A model generated the notes under the pieces. The model searched no databases and had not been told where the DNA came from. It was given only the letters and a program-made list of their open reading frames with translations. From Candidatus Fimousia stercorigallinarum (GTDB lineage Bacteria > Bacillota > Clostridia > Lachnospirales > Lachnospiraceae): a DNA stretch of 34,896 bases. Position numbers and translations under genes: made by a program. The stretch spans positions 1-34,896 of the forward strand of contig DVKZ01000061.1 of assembly GCA_018715775.1 (NCBI GenBank), in the 5' to 3' direction. Below, piece by piece: positions 15,096 through 22,951 of this stretch. Each line of letters opens with the position of its first letter. The stretch's first letter is position 1.

Positions 15096-16427
15096 ATGCT
15101 GATTTTAGGTAATGGAAAAGTATTTACGAGAGACGCTGCTTGTCCGATTATCGAAAATGGAGCAGTGGTGATCGATGGAACGACCATCTGTCAGCTGGGA
15201 AACACCGGGGAAATGAAAAAGAAATACCCGGAAGCAGAGTTTATTGATGCAAAAGGCGGTTTGATCATGCCGGGATTTATCAATGCACATGAACATATTT
15301 ACAGTTCTTTTGCCAGAGGCTTGTCGATCAAGGGTTATGATCCAAAAGGATTTTTAGATATCCTGGATGGACAATGGTGGACGATTGACAGAAACCTCAC
15401 GCTTCAGGATACCTATCTGAGTGCTATGGCAACTTATATTGAATGTATCCGCTGTGGTGTGACGACTATTTTTGACCACCATGCAAGTTTTGGTTCGATC
15501 CGAGGCTCGCTGTTTGAAATTGAAAAAGCAGCAAAAGAAGCAGGAGTAAGATCCTGTCTCTGCTATGAGATCTCGGACAGAGATGGAGAGGAAAAAGCAA
15601 AAGAGTCCGTTATGGAGAATGCAGAATTTATCCGTCATGCATTGAAAGATGATTCCGATATGATTGCAGGTATGATGGGAATGCACGCTCAGTTTACGAT
15701 CTCCGATGCGACGATGGAACTTGCAGCGGCGAATAAACCGGATGAAGTTGGATATCACATTCATGTAGCAGAGGGCATTGAAGATCTTCATCATTGTCTG
15801 AAGCATTATGGAAAACGGATCGTTGACCGTCTTATGGATCACGGCATTCTTGGAGAGAAAACGCTTCTTGGCCATTGCATTTATATTAATTCTCATGAGA
15901 TGGATCTGATCAAGGAAACCGGTACAATGGTAGTTCATAATCCGGAATCCAATATGGGAAATGCCTGTGGATGTCCACCGACGATGGAACTGGTTCACAG
16001 AGGAATTCTGACCGGACTGGGAACAGACGGATATACTCATGATATGCTGGAATCCTGGAAAGTAGCGAATATCCTGCATAAACATCATCTGTGTGATCCG
16101 AATGCCGCATGGGGCGAAGTCCCTCAGATGCTGTTTGAGAACAATGCGAAAATCGCGGGCAGATATTTTAAAAATGAACTGGGAGTTCTGAAAGAAGGAG
16201 CGGCTGCAGATGTTATTATCGTAGATTATGATCCGCTTACACCGCTGAATGAAAATAATATCAATGGACATCTGTTATTCGGAGTGACCGGACACGACGT
16301 GGTAACGACCGTTGCGAATGGGGAAGTTCTGATGAAAGACAGAAGATTAACAAAGATTGATGTGGAAAAAGTAATGGCGGACTGCCGTCAGGCAGCAAAA
16401 GGTCTGGCAGACCGAATTAATGGTTAA
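15096..16427 (+). CDS. ssnA: Putative aminohydrolase SsnA
   Basis: The 443-residue protein belongs to the metal-dependent amidohydrolase superfamily. The metal site starts with HEH at residues 65-67 (GFINAHEHIYSSFARG) and continues with GYHIHVAEG, LLGHCIYIN and the aspartate of LGTDGYTHDM. It resembles guanine deaminase and chlorohydrolase-like deaminases and is the SsnA family found next to ygfK and ygeX in urate-degrading bacteria. It probably removes an amino group from, or opens, a purine-derived ring in the cytosol; the exact substrate is unsettled. It is the first gene of the rightward operon, with AGGAGGAAA before ATG 15096. Confidence 0.92.
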   Translation: MLILGNGKVFTRDAACPIIENGAVVIDGTTICQLGNTGEMKKKYPEAEFIDAKGGLIMPGFINAHEHIYSSFARGLSIKGYDPKGFLDILDGQWWTIDRNLTLQDTYLSAMATYIECIRCGVTTIFDHHASFGSIRGSLFEIEKAAKEAGVRSCLCYEISDRDGEEKAKESVMENAEFIRHALKDDSDMIAGMMGMHAQFTISDATMELAAANKPDEVGYHIHVAEGIEDLHHCLKHYGKRIVDRLMDHGILGEKTLLGHCIYINSHEMDLIKETGTMVVHNPESNMGNACGCPPTMELVHRGILTGLGTDGYTHDMLESWKVANILHKHHLCDPNAAWGEVPQMLFENNAKIAGRYFKNELGVLKEGAAADVIIVDYDPLTPLNENNINGHLLFGVTGHDVVTTVANGEVLMKDRRLTKIDVEKVMADCRQAAKGLADRING

Positions 16428-16442
16428 CATTATTTAAGAAAA

Positions 16443-16466
16443 CTCCGGTATGATCTTAACCGGAGG
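16443..16466 (+). promoter_or_regulatory. Hairpin covering the permease ribosome-binding site
   Basis: CTCCGGT at 16443-16449 pairs with ACCGGAG at 16459-16465. The right arm contains the GGAGG that would serve a GTG start at 16476. A second weaker site, GAGGTG, lies outside the stem before ATG 16485. It may dampen permease translation. Confidence 0.4.
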
Positions 16467-16475
16467 ATTATCGAG

Positions 16476-17915
16476 GTGAAAAAAATGAGTAATGGAAAAC
16501 GGAAAACAGATAATTCAGAATTATTTAAATGGGATGGCAATCCGTCCATAGGACAGCTCCTTCCGCTTGCAGCACAGCACGTATTGGCGGCTGTTGTCGG
16601 ATGCGTAACGCCGGCGATTCTGGTAGCAAATGCGGCAAACAATGCCGGAGGAAATGTAAATATGGGGCTTCTGATCCAGGTATCTCTTGTCTTTGCGGCG
16701 TTATCTACATTATTACAGCTGTATGGACAGAAAATCCGGCTTGGAAGCGGGCTTCCGGTTATTATCGGCGTCAGCTTTGCATATGTTCCGACGATGACGG
16801 CGATCGCCGCACAGGCAAAGGATGTTAATACGATCTTCGGCGCCATGATCATTGGAGGCATCATAGCGATCCTGGTAGGTCTGTTTATTCGTCAGATCCG
16901 ACGAGTATTCCCGCCGCTGGTTATTGGAACGGTTATTCTTGCGATCGGTTTATCTCTTTATAGTACAGCAGTGAATTATATGGCAGGTAATTCGGCCAAT
17001 ACATATGAAGTAGTCGTAGAACAGCAGGGAAAAACAGAAGCACTTGTATTTGGTTCCTGGCAGAACTGGCTGGTAGCTTTTATTACATTGGCCATCGTTG
17101 TACTTCTGAATCATTATGGAAAAGGACTTTTAAAGCTGGCGTCCATTTTGGTCGGTCTTCTCTGTGGTTATGCAGTAGCGCTTTTGTTTGGAATGGTTGA
17201 TTTCTCGGCGCTTTCATCCGCAGGTTGGTTTCAGATCCCGATGCCATTGGAATTCGGTATCAAGTTTGATATTTCAGCGATTTTACCGCTCGGTATTCTG
17301 TTCCTTGTAAATTCCATTCAGGCAATGGGAGATTTTTCCGCAACGACGACAGGCGGTATGGACAGACTTCCAACGGATGATGAGTTGAACGGCGGTATTA
17401 TCGGCTATGGGGCAAGTAACATAGTTGGTGCATTATTCGGCTGTCCTCCAACTGCAACCTATAGCCAGAATGTTGGTATTGTTGGTTCTACCAGAGTTAT
17501 TTCGAGAAAAGTCTTTACCGCAGCAGCAGTTATTCTGTTGATCGCGGGACTGATCCCGAAATTCTCCGCACTGCTTCGAACCATTCCGCAGTGTGTACTC
17601 GGTGGCGCAGTTGCTTCTGTGTTTGCATCGATCGCGATGACAGGAATCAAATTGCTTGCAACAGAGAAACTGACTTATCGAAATACGACAGTCGCAGGAC
17701 TCGCAATTGCGATCGGTATGGGTGTTTCGTTAAGTGACGGATGTTTAAATCAGATGACAGCAAGCATCCACAGTGCATTAAATATGAGTATGAGTCTGGA
17801 AAGTTTCCAGTCGATCATTAATAATACCTTTGCATCTTCACCGGTTGTATTGGCAACAATTTTTGCAGTAATCCTGAACTTGATCTTGCCAAAGGACGAT
17901 CCGGATGCGCAATAA
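16476..17915 (+). CDS. Purine permease of the NCS2 (uracil-xanthine) family
   Basis: The 479-residue protein has about 12-14 hydrophobic segments and the nucleobase-ascorbate transporter signature QNVGIVGSTRV near residue 330, preceded by ALFGCPPTATYS. The N-terminal QHVLAAVVGCVTPAILVA is also typical. It should import xanthine, uric acid or a related purine with protons or sodium across the cytoplasmic membrane. It lies between ssnA and ygfK, matching the UacT/YgfU-type transporters of the enterobacterial cluster. Both GTG 16476 and ATG 16485 are possible starts; I kept the longer because GGAGG stands at the right distance. Confidence 0.9.
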   Translation: MKKMSNGKRKTDNSELFKWDGNPSIGQLLPLAAQHVLAAVVGCVTPAILVANAANNAGGNVNMGLLIQVSLVFAALSTLLQLYGQKIRLGSGLPVIIGVSFAYVPTMTAIAAQAKDVNTIFGAMIIGGIIAILVGLFIRQIRRVFPPLVIGTVILAIGLSLYSTAVNYMAGNSANTYEVVVEQQGKTEALVFGSWQNWLVAFITLAIVVLLNHYGKGLLKLASILVGLLCGYAVALLFGMVDFSALSSAGWFQIPMPLEFGIKFDISAILPLGILFLVNSIQAMGDFSATTTGGMDRLPTDDELNGGIIGYGASNIVGALFGCPPTATYSQNVGIVGSTRVISRKVFTAAAVILLIAGLIPKFSALLRTIPQCVLGGAVASVFASIAMTGIKLLATEKLTYRNTTVAGLAIAIGMGVSLSDGCLNQMTASIHSALNMSMSLESFQSIINNTFASSPVVLATIFAVILNLILPKDDPDAQ

Positions 17916-17939
17916 CAAGATGCATATCAAATGGTAAAC

Positions 17940-17969
17940 CCGATGCCGGAATCCATTTTCCGGTATCGG
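17940..17969 (+). promoter_or_regulatory. Intercistronic hairpin between permease and ygfK
   Basis: CCGATGCCGGAA at 17940-17951 pairs with TTCCGGTATCGG at 17958-17969 (one G-T pair) around a 6-base loop. There is no T-run, so it is not a terminator; it may stabilise or mark an mRNA processing point. Confidence 0.6.
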
Positions 17970-17998
17970 CCGGATAAATGGAACAGGAGGAAGTGACA

Positions 17999-20992
17999 AT
18001 GAGTGATATTATGAGACCGATGTCCTTTGAACAGCTTTTAAATTGGACATTAACAGAATATAAAAAGAATAAAACCGTATTTGGAGAACATCATCCTTAT
18101 TATGCCGATGAAAAATATAACCGAACGATTTTCGGACGTTCTCTGGAAACACCTGTCGGTCCTGCAGCAGGACCGCATACACAGCTTGCCCAAAATATTG
18201 TGGCAGCTTATTATACGGGCAGTCGTTTCTTTGAATTAAAGACTGTACAGATCATGGACGGAGCGGAATTATCTGCCTGCGTAAACAAACCATGTATTAA
18301 AGCAGATGATGAATGTTATAACTGCGAGTGGTCTACAGAGCTTTATGTATCGGAGGCGATGGAAGAATATATCAAAGCGTGGTTTCTCTGCAAGGTGATC
18401 GCGAAGGAATTCGGACTTGGAAGCATGGACGGCTTTCAGTTTAACATCAGCGTCGGATATGATTTGGCAGGAATCCAATCCGAAAAGATCGATCGGTTCT
18501 TAAATACAATGAAACAGGCACAGGATTCAGAAATCTTTCGGTCCTGCAAAGCATACCTGCTGGAACATGCAGATCTGTTCTCGAAAGTAACAAAAGAAGA
18601 TATTGAAAGTATTTCCGGTGATATTTGTAACTCCGTTACGATTTCTACTCTGCATGGATGTCCTCCGCAGGAAATCGAGCGGATCGCGATGTATTTAATC
18701 ACGGAAAAAGGCTTCCACACCTTTATTAAATGTAATCCGACGCTTCTCGGATACGAATTTGCAAGAAAGACAATGGATGAAATGGGATATGACTATGTTG
18801 CATTCGGTGATTTCCATTTCAAAGATGATCTGCAGTATGAAGATGCGGTGCCAATGTTAACGAGACTGATGAAAGTTTGTGAAGAACGTAATCTGGAATT
18901 TGGTGTGAAGATCACGAATACCTTCCCGGTAGATGTAAAACAGAATGAACTTCCAAGTGAAGAAATGTATATGTCCGGAAAATCGTTGTATCCGTTATCG
19001 ATTTCATTAGCAGCGAAACTGGCAAAAGAATTTGACGGAAAACTCCGTATTTCTTATTCCGGCGGTGCGGACTACCACAATATCAGAGGCATTGTAGAAG
19101 CGGGAATCTGGCCGGTGACAGTTGCAACAACCCTTTTAAAGCCGGGCGGATATGACAGAATGGCTCAGCTCGCTTCTGTAGTAGAAATGGAAAATGCCGT
19201 ATTTTGCGGTGTAGATCCTGAGGCAGCACAGAATCTGGCAGATGATGCGAAGACGAGTCCGTATCATGTAAAAGCGGTAAAACCGCTTCCATCCAGAAAG
19301 ATGAAGAGCCAGGTGCCGCTTTTGGATTGCTTTACAGCGCCATGCAAAGAAGGATGTCCGATCCATCAGGACATTCCGGCATATTTGCAGCTTGTAAAAG
19401 AAGGAAACTATGAGAAAGCAATGCAGGTGATTACAGAAAAGAATCCTCTTCCGTTTATTACAGGAACGATCTGTGCGCATCCTTGCATGAACAAATGTAC
19501 CCGAAATTTTTATGAAGAATCTGTTTATATCAGGGGCATGAAGCTTGTAGCTGCAGAAAATGGTTATCAGACATGGATGGATCAGATGACAGCTCCTGAG
19601 ATATCAAAAACAGGACGGGCAGCCGTAATCGGCGGCGGTCCTGCCGGAATGGCAGCAGCTTATTTCTTACGCAGAGCCGGAATGGATACAACATTATTTG
19701 AAAAAACAGATGCATTGGGCGGGGTTGTCCGTCATGTAATTCCGGAATTCCGTATCCCGGGAAGTTCGATTGATAAAGACGCCGCAATTCTGGAAAAGAT
19801 GGGCGTAAATATTGTTTATAATACGGAGATCAAAGATATAGAAATGCTGAAAAATGCAGGATATACAGCTGTGATCCTGGCTGTAGGCGCATCTGATCCC
19901 GGTGTATTGCGACTGGAAAAAGGCGATTCGGTCAATGCGCTTGACTTCCTGGCTGATTTTAAAGCAGACGACGGAAATCTGGATATCGGAAAAAATGTTG
20001 TAGTCATTGGTGGCGGTAATACGGCGATGGATACGGCAAGAGCCGTAAAACGGACAAAAGGAGTGGAACATTCCTACCTTGTATATAGAAGAACAAAGAG
20101 ATACATGCCGGCAGATGAAGAGGAACTCGTAATGGCAGTGGATGACGGTGTGGAATTTATGGAATTGCTTGCACCAGTGAAACTAGAAGATGGAAAACTT
20201 CTCTGCAAAGTGATGAAACTTGGCGATTACGATGCTTCCGGAAGAAGAGGCGTTGTAGAAACCGGAGAAGAAAAAGAAATACCGGCGGATACGGTGATCG
20301 CTGCAGTTGGAGAACGAGTACCGACTGCTTTCTATACATCTTGTGGAATCCATGTAAATGAACGTGGAAAAGCCCTGGTAAATGACGAAACTTGTGAAAC
20401 AAGCAAACCGGGCGTTTACTTGATCGGAGATGGACTTGGTGGACCGGCAACCGTCGTAGAGGGTATTCGGGACGCATTAAAAGCAGCACAGGCAGTGATC
20501 GGTTCCAAACTTGTCAAAGATTATGAACCGGAGACAGAGGAAGCGGTTCTTTATGAAAGAAAAGGCGTTCTTTCCGATCGGACAGATGGAAAAGACGAAG
20601 GAGGAAGATGTCTGGGATGTTCCGGTATCTGTGAAAACTGCGTGGAAGTATGTCCAAACCGTGCCAATATCTCTATCCGGGTACCTGGCATGGCAAAACA
20701 TCAGATCATCCATGTAGATTATATGTGTAATGAATGTGGAAACTGTAAGAGCTTCTGTCCATACGACAGCGCCCCTTATCTGGATAAATTCACATTATTT
20801 GCAGATGAACATGATATGGAAGACAGCAAAAATCAGGGATTTACCGTGCTCGACAGAGAAAAAGTCAGCTGTAAAGTACGTTTTCTCGGAGAAATTTCTG
20901 TATGGACAAAAGGAGAAGAGACGAATATTCCGGAAGGTCTGCAGAGATTGATGGAAGCTGTCTGCACAGATTATGAATATTTGTTGAGATAG
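17999..20992 (+). CDS. ygfK: YgfK-type iron-sulfur flavoprotein (putative purine/selenate reductase subunit)
   Basis: The protein of 997 residues has three parts: an N-terminal dihydroorotate dehydrogenase-like barrel (residues 1-440, with GPAAGPHTQLAQNI and TISTLHGCPPQE); a GltD-like NADPH oxidoreductase unit with a cysteine motif CKEGCPIHQDIPAYLQ, then GGGPAGMAAAYFLRRAG for FAD and VVVIGGGNTAMDTARAV for NAD(P)H; and C-terminal [4Fe-4S] motifs CSGICENCVEVCPNR and CNECGNCKSFCPYD. The start MSDIMRP matches the family start; the upstream ATG at 17978 lacks spacing to AGGAGG at 17985-17990. YgfK is required for anaerobic urate use and probably feeds electrons into ring reduction. Confidence 0.92.
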   Translation: MSDIMRPMSFEQLLNWTLTEYKKNKTVFGEHHPYYADEKYNRTIFGRSLETPVGPAAGPHTQLAQNIVAAYYTGSRFFELKTVQIMDGAELSACVNKPCIKADDECYNCEWSTELYVSEAMEEYIKAWFLCKVIAKEFGLGSMDGFQFNISVGYDLAGIQSEKIDRFLNTMKQAQDSEIFRSCKAYLLEHADLFSKVTKEDIESISGDICNSVTISTLHGCPPQEIERIAMYLITEKGFHTFIKCNPTLLGYEFARKTMDEMGYDYVAFGDFHFKDDLQYEDAVPMLTRLMKVCEERNLEFGVKITNTFPVDVKQNELPSEEMYMSGKSLYPLSISLAAKLAKEFDGKLRISYSGGADYHNIRGIVEAGIWPVTVATTLLKPGGYDRMAQLASVVEMENAVFCGVDPEAAQNLADDAKTSPYHVKAVKPLPSRKMKSQVPLLDCFTAPCKEGCPIHQDIPAYLQLVKEGNYEKAMQVITEKNPLPFITGTICAHPCMNKCTRNFYEESVYIRGMKLVAAENGYQTWMDQMTAPEISKTGRAAVIGGGPAGMAAAYFLRRAGMDTTLFEKTDALGGVVRHVIPEFRIPGSSIDKDAAILEKMGVNIVYNTEIKDIEMLKNAGYTAVILAVGASDPGVLRLEKGDSVNALDFLADFKADDGNLDIGKNVVVIGGGNTAMDTARAVKRTKGVEHSYLVYRRTKRYMPADEEELVMAVDDGVEFMELLAPVKLEDGKLLCKVMKLGDYDASGRRGVVETGEEKEIPADTVIAAVGERVPTAFYTSCGIHVNERGKALVNDETCETSKPGVYLIGDGLGGPATVVEGIRDALKAAQAVIGSKLVKDYEPETEEAVLYERKGVLSDRTDGKDEGGRCLGCSGICENCVEVCPNRANISIRVPGMAKHQIIHVDYMCNECGNCKSFCPYDSAPYLDKFTLFADEHDMEDSKNQGFTVLDREKVSCKVRFLGEISVWTKGEETNIPEGLQRLMEAVCTDYEYLLR

Positions 20993-21025
20993 TTTTAATG
21001 ATAGAAATAGAAAGCAGGAGTCAGT

Positions 21026-22393
21026 ATGAAGTATTTGTTGAAAGGCGGCACCGTTGTAAGCGGTGCCGGAGTGGAAAAGATGGATATTCTTATCGAGGGA
21101 GAGAAGATCGCTGCCATGGGCAGGTTTGAAGATGCGGCAGATGCGGCTGTCGTTGACGTCCGTGGAAAATATCTCTTCCCGGGATTTATCGATGCTCACA
21201 CTCATATGGCTCTGGAAGTGAGCGGTACGATCACTGCGGATAAATTTGATACTGGTACGAAAGCAGAACTCGCAGGAGGAACGACCTGTATTGTGGACTA
21301 TGCGACTCAATATCCCGGAGAAAGTCTGAAAGAGGCTCTTCGTAACTGGCATAAAAAGGCAGACGGACAGTCCTCTTGTGATTACGCGTTTCATCTGGCT
21401 CTCACGGACTGGGGGGAATCTGTCAGCCGGGAGGTGGAAGAAGTTGTTCGTCATGAAACGTGTTCATTTAAATTATATATGACGTATGACACGATGGTAG
21501 ATGATGAGACGATATATGGAATCCTTTCCCGATTAAAGGAACTGGGAGGGATCGCGGGCGTGCATTGTGAAAACGACGGGATCATAAAAGCCAGACTAAA
21601 AGAAGTCGACAAAATACGAGGCTCAAGAGCAAATGTGGCAGATTATCCGTGGACACGTCCGGAAGAAGCGGAAGCAGAAGCCATTTCTCGTCTGTTAAAA
21701 ATCGCCAGATGTGTAGATACTCCGGTTATTGTCGTTCATTTGAGTACGGCAGCAGGCTATCGAGAGATCCAGAAGGCACGGGAAGAGGGTCAGACGGTTT
21801 ATGTAGAAACTTGTCCGCAGTATCTTGTAATGGATGACAGCAAGTATATGCTGCCATCAGAGCAGGCGAGGTATTATATGATCGCTCCACCGCTTCGGAA
21901 AATAAGAGATCAGGAAGTTCTTTGGCAGGCGTTGAAAGAAGGCGGACTGCAGACGATCGCAACGGATCATTGCAGTTTTACGAAAGATCAAAAACAGGCC
22001 GGAGAACAGGACTTTTCGAAAACACCTTGTGGTATGCCGGGAGCAGAAACACGTCCGGCATTGATCTGGCAGAAAGGTGTGCAAAAAAACCGGATTACAA
22101 TGGAACAGATGTGTCAATATTTGTCCGAGAATCCGGCGAAATTATATAGGTTATATCCGCAGAAAGGAGTACTTGCTCCCGGAAGTGATGCGGACATTGT
22201 GGTGTGGAATCCGGAGACGGAGTGGGTTATGACTGCGAAAGACCAGCAGTCTGCCTGTGATTATTGTCCGACAGAAGGAATGAAGATCAAAGGGCGGGCG
22301 GAACAGGTGTATTTACGAGGGAAGCTTGCAGCTGAGAATGGAAAAATTTTGGAAGAAAATTCCGGTATCTATATTCGCCACGGTGTGAAATAA
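21026..22393 (+). CDS. hyuA: Dihydropyrimidinase/hydantoinase-like amidohydrolase
   Basis: The 455-residue protein has the cyclic amidohydrolase metal site: DAHTH (H58 and H60), the carboxylated lysine in CSFKLYMTYD (K149), HCEND, VVHLSTAAGY and ATDHCSF. It should open a cyclic amide or ureide ring, the HyuA step of the urate-degradation cluster. It follows ygfK by 33 bases with AGCAGGAG before ATG 21026. The exact substrate, a reduced purine-derived ring or hydantoin-like product, is inferred. Confidence 0.92.
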   Translation: MKYLLKGGTVVSGAGVEKMDILIEGEKIAAMGRFEDAADAAVVDVRGKYLFPGFIDAHTHMALEVSGTITADKFDTGTKAELAGGTTCIVDYATQYPGESLKEALRNWHKKADGQSSCDYAFHLALTDWGESVSREVEEVVRHETCSFKLYMTYDTMVDDETIYGILSRLKELGGIAGVHCENDGIIKARLKEVDKIRGSRANVADYPWTRPEEAEAEAISRLLKIARCVDTPVIVVHLSTAAGYREIQKAREEGQTVYVETCPQYLVMDDSKYMLPSEQARYYMIAPPLRKIRDQEVLWQALKEGGLQTIATDHCSFTKDQKQAGEQDFSKTPCGMPGAETRPALIWQKGVQKNRITMEQMCQYLSENPAKLYRLYPQKGVLAPGSDADIVVWNPETEWVMTAKDQQSACDYCPTEGMKIKGRAEQVYLRGKLAAENGKILEENSGIYIRHGVK

Positions 22394-22435
22394 GAAGATC
22401 CGATTTAGAAGATGAGTCGGAAGGAGATGAGAAAA

Positions 22436-22951
22436 ATGGCACAGAGACGGAGAAAAAAGGTGGCAATTGTCCAGTGTCAGGCGGATAATTGCTGGAAAAA
22501 ATCCGAAGCAAGGATAGAGATGCAGGTGTGTAAATGGGGATGTACGGGCTGCGAAAGCTGTGTGCAGGCGTGTCGGCTGAACGCGGTCAGGATCAATGCC
22601 CGGGGAACCGCAGAGGTAATCCCGGAAAAATGCGTAGGCTGCGGGCTTTGCGCAAAAGCCTGTCCGCAGAGACTGATCAGAGTTGTAAATGTAGAATATA
22701 ATATTTATTCGGCATGCGTAAATGAAGATCCGGGAGCACAGACAAGAAAACTTTGTGATCACGGATGTATTGCCTGCAAGATCTGCGTCAAAAACTGTCC
22801 GATGGGTGCGATCGATATGGTAAACAATCACGCAGTGATTGATGAAGAAAAATGCATTGCATGCGGCATGTGTGCAGTAAAATGTCCGCGTGGTGTCATT
22901 TTGGACAATAACGGTATTTTTACAGTGCGGAAAGAGCAGGTGGTGGGATGA
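22436..22951 (+). CDS. Polyferredoxin with four [4Fe-4S] motifs
   Basis: The 171-residue protein contains four cysteine clusters: CTGCESCVQACRLNAV, CVGCGLCAKACPQRLI, CIACKICVKNCPMGAI and CIACGMCAVKCPRGVI. The C-terminal part resembles RnfB-type ferredoxin domains. I chose ATG 22436 rather than 22412 because GGAAGGAG lies at the right distance. The stop overlaps the start of the next gene in ATGA, so the ferredoxin and the molybdenum enzyme are translationally coupled and probably form an electron-transfer pair, replacing the FAD subunit that the enzyme lacks. Confidence 0.9.
   Translation: MAQRRRKKVAIVQCQADNCWKKSEARIEMQVCKWGCTGCESCVQACRLNAVRINARGTAEVIPEKCVGCGLCAKACPQRLIRVVNVEYNIYSACVNEDPGAQTRKLCDHGCIACKICVKNCPMGAIDMVNNHAVIDEEKCIACGMCAVKCPRGVILDNNGIFTVRKEQVVG

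Noticed and set aside
15354..16271. 305-residue minus-strand ORF opposite ssnA
   Set aside because: It is antisense to a well-conserved amidohydrolase with metal motifs, and its own translation has no recognisable domain.
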